Below are positions 61,670 to 64,000 of a DNA stretch of 64,000 nt, in pieces. The first letter of the stretch is position 1, and each line of letters starts with the position of its first letter. The notes beneath the pieces are model-generated. The model saw nothing but the letters and a program-made list of their open reading frames with translations, had not been told where the DNA came from and did no database searches. Both the position numbers and the translations under genes were made by a program. Origin of the DNA: Arachidicoccus sp. BS20 (lineage in GTDB: Bacteria; Bacteroidota; Bacteroidia; Chitinophagales; Chitinophagaceae); assembly GCF_001659705.1 (NCBI RefSeq), contig NZ_CP015971.1:3041029-3105028 (forward strand), given 5' to 3'.

Positions 61670-62623
61670 TTATGCCCAATCAACAGGGTTTTTACATGCC
61701 TCCAACAATTTATTTTCTTCTGAATTTGGCGCAGGCTGATAATTATAATCAAATCTAACCGTTGGTGGCAGGCTCATTAAAATGCTTTCTGTTCTGCCAT
61801 TGGTTTTAAGTCCGAAAATGGTTCCTCTGTCGTGAATGAGGTTGAACTCTACATAACGCCCGCGGCGGATTTCCTGCCAGTATTTATGCTGCGTGTTCCA
61901 TTCCGTATTTTTTCTTTTTTCAACAATAGGAATATACGCATCGATAAAACAATTTCCATTCGCTTGTTGGAACGCAAACAATCTTTCCAAATCCATATCG
62001 GGCGTGGGTTTCAGATAATCATAAAACACGCCGCCAATACCGCGCATCTCAAATCCGCGGTGCGAATTATTAAAATATTCGTCGCATTGCTTTTTATATT
62101 TCGGATATAAATCTTTGCCAAAAGGTTCTATTGCATTCTTCAACGTTTGATGAAAGTGCTTTGCATCTTCTTCAAACAAATAATAAGGCGTTAAGTCCGC
62201 ACCGCCGCCAAACCAGCGGTCGGCGACATTATCGTCCTCATCATACAATTCAAAATAGCGCCAGTTGGCATGCGTTGTAGGTACAAAAGGGTTGAGCGGA
62301 TGAATGACCAAACTCAACCCGCAGGCAAACCATTTCGCGCCGTCAATACCCAATTGCTTGCGCATCGGTTCGGTAACTTTTCCATAAACAACCGATGTAT
62401 TTACGCCGCCTTTTTCAAATACATTTCCATTGGCAATTACGCGTGTTTTTCCACCCCCGCCTTTGCCGTCGGGGTTGCGCTGCCATTCATCTTCAACAAA
62501 TTTCGCTTTGCCGTCAACAGCTTCTAATGCAGTACAGATGTGGTTTTGCAAAGAATGAACAAATTCAATCCATTCTCCGCGAAATTCTTTTGTTGCTGTT
62601 TTGTATAATGTTTCCGTTTGCAT
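61670..62623 (-). CDS. hemF: Oxygen-dependent coproporphyrinogen III oxidase HemF
   Basis: 317 residues, the aerobic enzyme that converts coproporphyrinogen III to protoporphyrinogen IX. Signatures are NGNVFEKGGVNTSVVYG, THANWRYFELYDEDDNVADRWFGGGADLTPYYLFEEDAKHFHQ, KKQCDEYFNNSHRGFEMRGIGGVFYDYL and RRGRYVEFNLIHDRGTIFGLKTNGRTESILMSLPP. Its presence implies aerobic haem synthesis. A TAnnTTTG box lies on its strand at 62640-62647, 17 bases before the ATG. Confidence 0.97.
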   Translation of the reverse strand: MQTETLYKTATKEFRGEWIEFVHSLQNHICTALEAVDGKAKFVEDEWQRNPDGKGGGGKTRVIANGNVFEKGGVNTSVVYGKVTEPMRKQLGIDGAKWFACGLSLVIHPLNPFVPTTHANWRYFELYDEDDNVADRWFGGGADLTPYYLFEEDAKHFHQTLKNAIEPFGKDLYPKYKKQCDEYFNNSHRGFEMRGIGGVFYDYLKPTPDMDLERLFAFQQANGNCFIDAYIPIVEKRKNTEWNTQHKYWQEIRRGRYVEFNLIHDRGTIFGLKTNGRTESILMSLPPTVRFDYNYQPAPNSEENKLLEACKNPVDWA

Positions 62624-62639
62624 AACAATTGATTTTTTG

Positions 62640-62647
62640 CAAAGCTA
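62640..62647 (-). promoter_or_regulatory. -7 box of hemF
   Basis: The minus strand reads TAGCTTTG (TAnnTTTG), 16 bases before the hemF ATG at 62623. Confidence 0.5.
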
Positions 62648-62742
62648 TTCCGACATGATTTTTGGAATGATGATTTTCATCAGTTTTTTAATTTCTTACA
62701 GAAAGATGACAATGCTTGGCTCCGGAAGGCTGATTATTTCTT

Positions 62743-63744
62743 TTAATCCACTTTTCTGCTCAGTATTGCCCACAGTTTATCTTTCAGCTCCGTCAAGCCT
62801 TGTTGTGTAACTGATGAGATAAAAAGATGAGGAACGTTTGTAGGTAATTCATTTGCAATTTCCTGTTTCAGTTCATCGTCCAGCATATCCGATTTTGAAA
62901 TCGCAATCAACATATCTTTTTGTAACAATTCTGGGTTATATTGTTCTAACTCGTTGTATAAAATTTCAAATTCTTTCCGATGATTTGCACTATCCGCAGG
63001 AATCAAAAACAGCAAAGCGGAGTTGCGTTCGATATGTCGTAAAAAACGATGACCAAGACCTTTGCCTTCCGCAGCGCCTTCGATAATTCCCGGTAAATCT
63101 GCCATGCAAAACGAGCGTCCGTCGCGGTATTCGACTATTCCTAAATTGGGAACTAAAGTGGTAAAAGCATAATCTGCAATCTTGGGTTTTGCTGCAGAAA
63201 TTGTGGAGAGTAAAGTCGATTTTCCTGCGTTGGGAAATCCTACCAAACCCACGTCTGCCAATACTTTCAGCTCAAGAAACTTGTAACCTTCAACCCCTTC
63301 TTCGCCGGGCTGCGAATGTTCGGGAACTTGGTTGGTGGGCGTTGCAAAGTGTTGGTTTCCCCAGCCGCCGCGACCGCCTTTCAGCCAGACGATTTCTTGT
63401 CCGTCTTCCAAAATTTCGGCTTCAATTTCATCGGTTTCTTCATCACGCGCAATTGTTCCGAGCGGCACTTCGATAATGATGTCTTTTCCATTGCGACCGG
63501 TACAATTATTCTTCATGCCGTTTTCGCCGTCTTCGGCAACTACGTTTTTGAAATAACGAAGATGCAGCAATGTCCAAAGCTGTTTATTGCCGCGCAGGAT
63601 AATATGCCCACCGCGCCCGCCGTCGCCGCCGTCCGGTCCCGCTTTCGGATTGAATTTCGTGCGCATGAAATGTGTAGCGCCACGCCCGCCTTTGCCGCTG
63701 TGGCAAAAGATGCGAATGTAGTCTATGAAGTTTTTGTCGGACAA
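62743..63744 (-). CDS. obgE: GTPase ObgE/CgtA
   Basis: 333 residues, ribosome-assembly GTPase. The glycine-rich Obg fold is at about 1-160 ([33 protein letters not shown]). The G domain has G1 [12 protein letters not shown]3 [26 protein letters not shown] and a G4 ISKSD. The C-terminal OCT domain is lacking, as usual in this phylum. The start appears to be TTG at 63744, giving the expected SDKNFIDYI opening; an ATG further up lies in a different frame, separated by an A-rich run. It lies downstream of prfA. Confidence 0.93.
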   Translation of the reverse strand: MSDKNFIDYIRIFCHSGKGGRGATHFMRTKFNPKAGPDGGDGGRGGHIILRGNKQLWTLLHLRYFKNVVAEDGENGMKNNCTGRNGKDIIIEVPLGTIARDEETDEIEAEILEDGQEIVWLKGGRGGWGNQHFATPTNQVPEHSQPGEEGVEGYKFLELKVLADVGLVGFPNAGKSTLLSTISAAKPKIADYAFTTLVPNLGIVEYRDGRSFCMADLPGIIEGAAEGKGLGHRFLRHIERNSALLFLIPADSANHRKEFEILYNELEQYNPELLQKDMLIAISKSDMLDDELKQEIANELPTNVPHLFISSVTQQGLTELKDKLWAILSRKVD

Positions 63745-63772
63745 GATTTTTTAAATTTTTTGTTCATAGATA

Positions 63773-63816
63773 ATAGTTCATAGTTCACGGTTTGCCCACT
63801 ATGAACCATGAACTAT
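63773..63816. repeat. Tandem-word hairpin (ATAGTTC type) between prfA and obgE
   Basis: The arm ATAGTTCATAGTTCA (63773-63787) pairs at 14 of 15 positions with TGAACCATGAACTAT (63802-63816). The arm contains the word ATAGTTC twice in tandem. It lies between the prfA stop and the obgE start. Confidence 0.7.
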
Positions 63817-63822
63817 ATGCCA

Positions 63823-64000
63823 TTAACTTTTAGCCATTTTCTCGGCGTTTTCCGCTACCTGTAATGCTTCGATAAATTCGTCCAAATCGCCGTTCATTAC
63901 TGCATTTAAATTATACGAAGTCAATCCGATTCTATGGTCGGTTACACGTCCTTGCGGATAATTGTACGTGCGTATTTTCGCGCTTCTGTCGCCGGTGCTT
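63823..64000 (-). CDS. prfA: Peptide chain release factor 1 (3' end only)
   Basis: The last 59 codons and stop of prfA run off the right edge. The visible [46 protein letters not shown] matches the C-terminal part of RF1 just after the GGQ region (the GGQ itself is beyond the edge). RF1 releases peptides at UAA and UAG. It is encoded upstream of obgE on the same strand. Confidence 0.93.
   Translation of the reverse strand, partial: STGDRSAKIRTYNYPQGRVTDHRIGLTSYNLNAVMNGDLDEFIEALQVAENAEKMAKS

Overview
The window comes from the chromosome of a member of the Bacteroidota, most likely Chitinophagia (Chitinophagaceae-like). The evidence is SprA of the type IX secretion system, a Bacteroidota-type LptD, a short NuoG, BshC of bacillithiol synthesis, a GH92 mannosidase, AT-rich spacers, and many start codons preceded by the TAnnTTTG -7 promoter box of this phylum. 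The species cannot be named from the sequence.

Layout. 1-5005: the N-terminal 400 residues of an aldehyde dehydrogenase, a divergent AraC-type regulator, a YdeI-like protein, an OsmC-like peroxidase and RimO. 5295-16676: BshC, a CotH-type lipoprotein, RecG, an unknown membrane protein, an Omp85 outer-membrane protein, a DtxR/MntR-type regulator and a GH92 glycosidase that ends in a strong bidirectional terminator. 16820-19185: an MBOAT acyltransferase with an SGNH partner, probably for O-acetylating an exported polymer. 19384-30768: TypA, a YggS-type PLP protein, a TsaC/Sua5 protein, a secreted unknown, the conserved trio of permuted ATP-grasp, alpha-E and transglutaminase proteins, LptD and Tag. 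30776-40008: SprA, RuvA and a LacI-type regulator. 40353-41414: an old-yellow-enzyme reductase.

41652-57397 is a complex I operon in the order nuoB C D E F G H I J K L M N, without nuoA. Four of its junctions hold small foreign-looking cassettes: a small ORF plus a nucleotidyltransferase (D/E), DUF2442/DUF4160 plus a small membrane protein (E/F), a GxxExxY nuclease-like protein (F/G) and a MntA-HepT toxin-antitoxin pair (H/I). All are on the same strand and some are translationally coupled to nuo genes. This is the most unusual feature of the window.

57542-64000: LipA, then the haem genes hemE, hemB and hemF around tRNA-Leu(GAG) and a recombinase-like coding remnant, a VOC protein, ObgE and the 3' end of prfA.

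The spacers are rich in short repeats. One element directly follows stop codons (after rimO, typA, nuoJ, nuoM and perhaps nuoN). A CACAAAG-type element, a CGTCATTGCGAGCG-type element and several hairpins built from tandem short words also occur. Two loci carry the same three modules in the same order.
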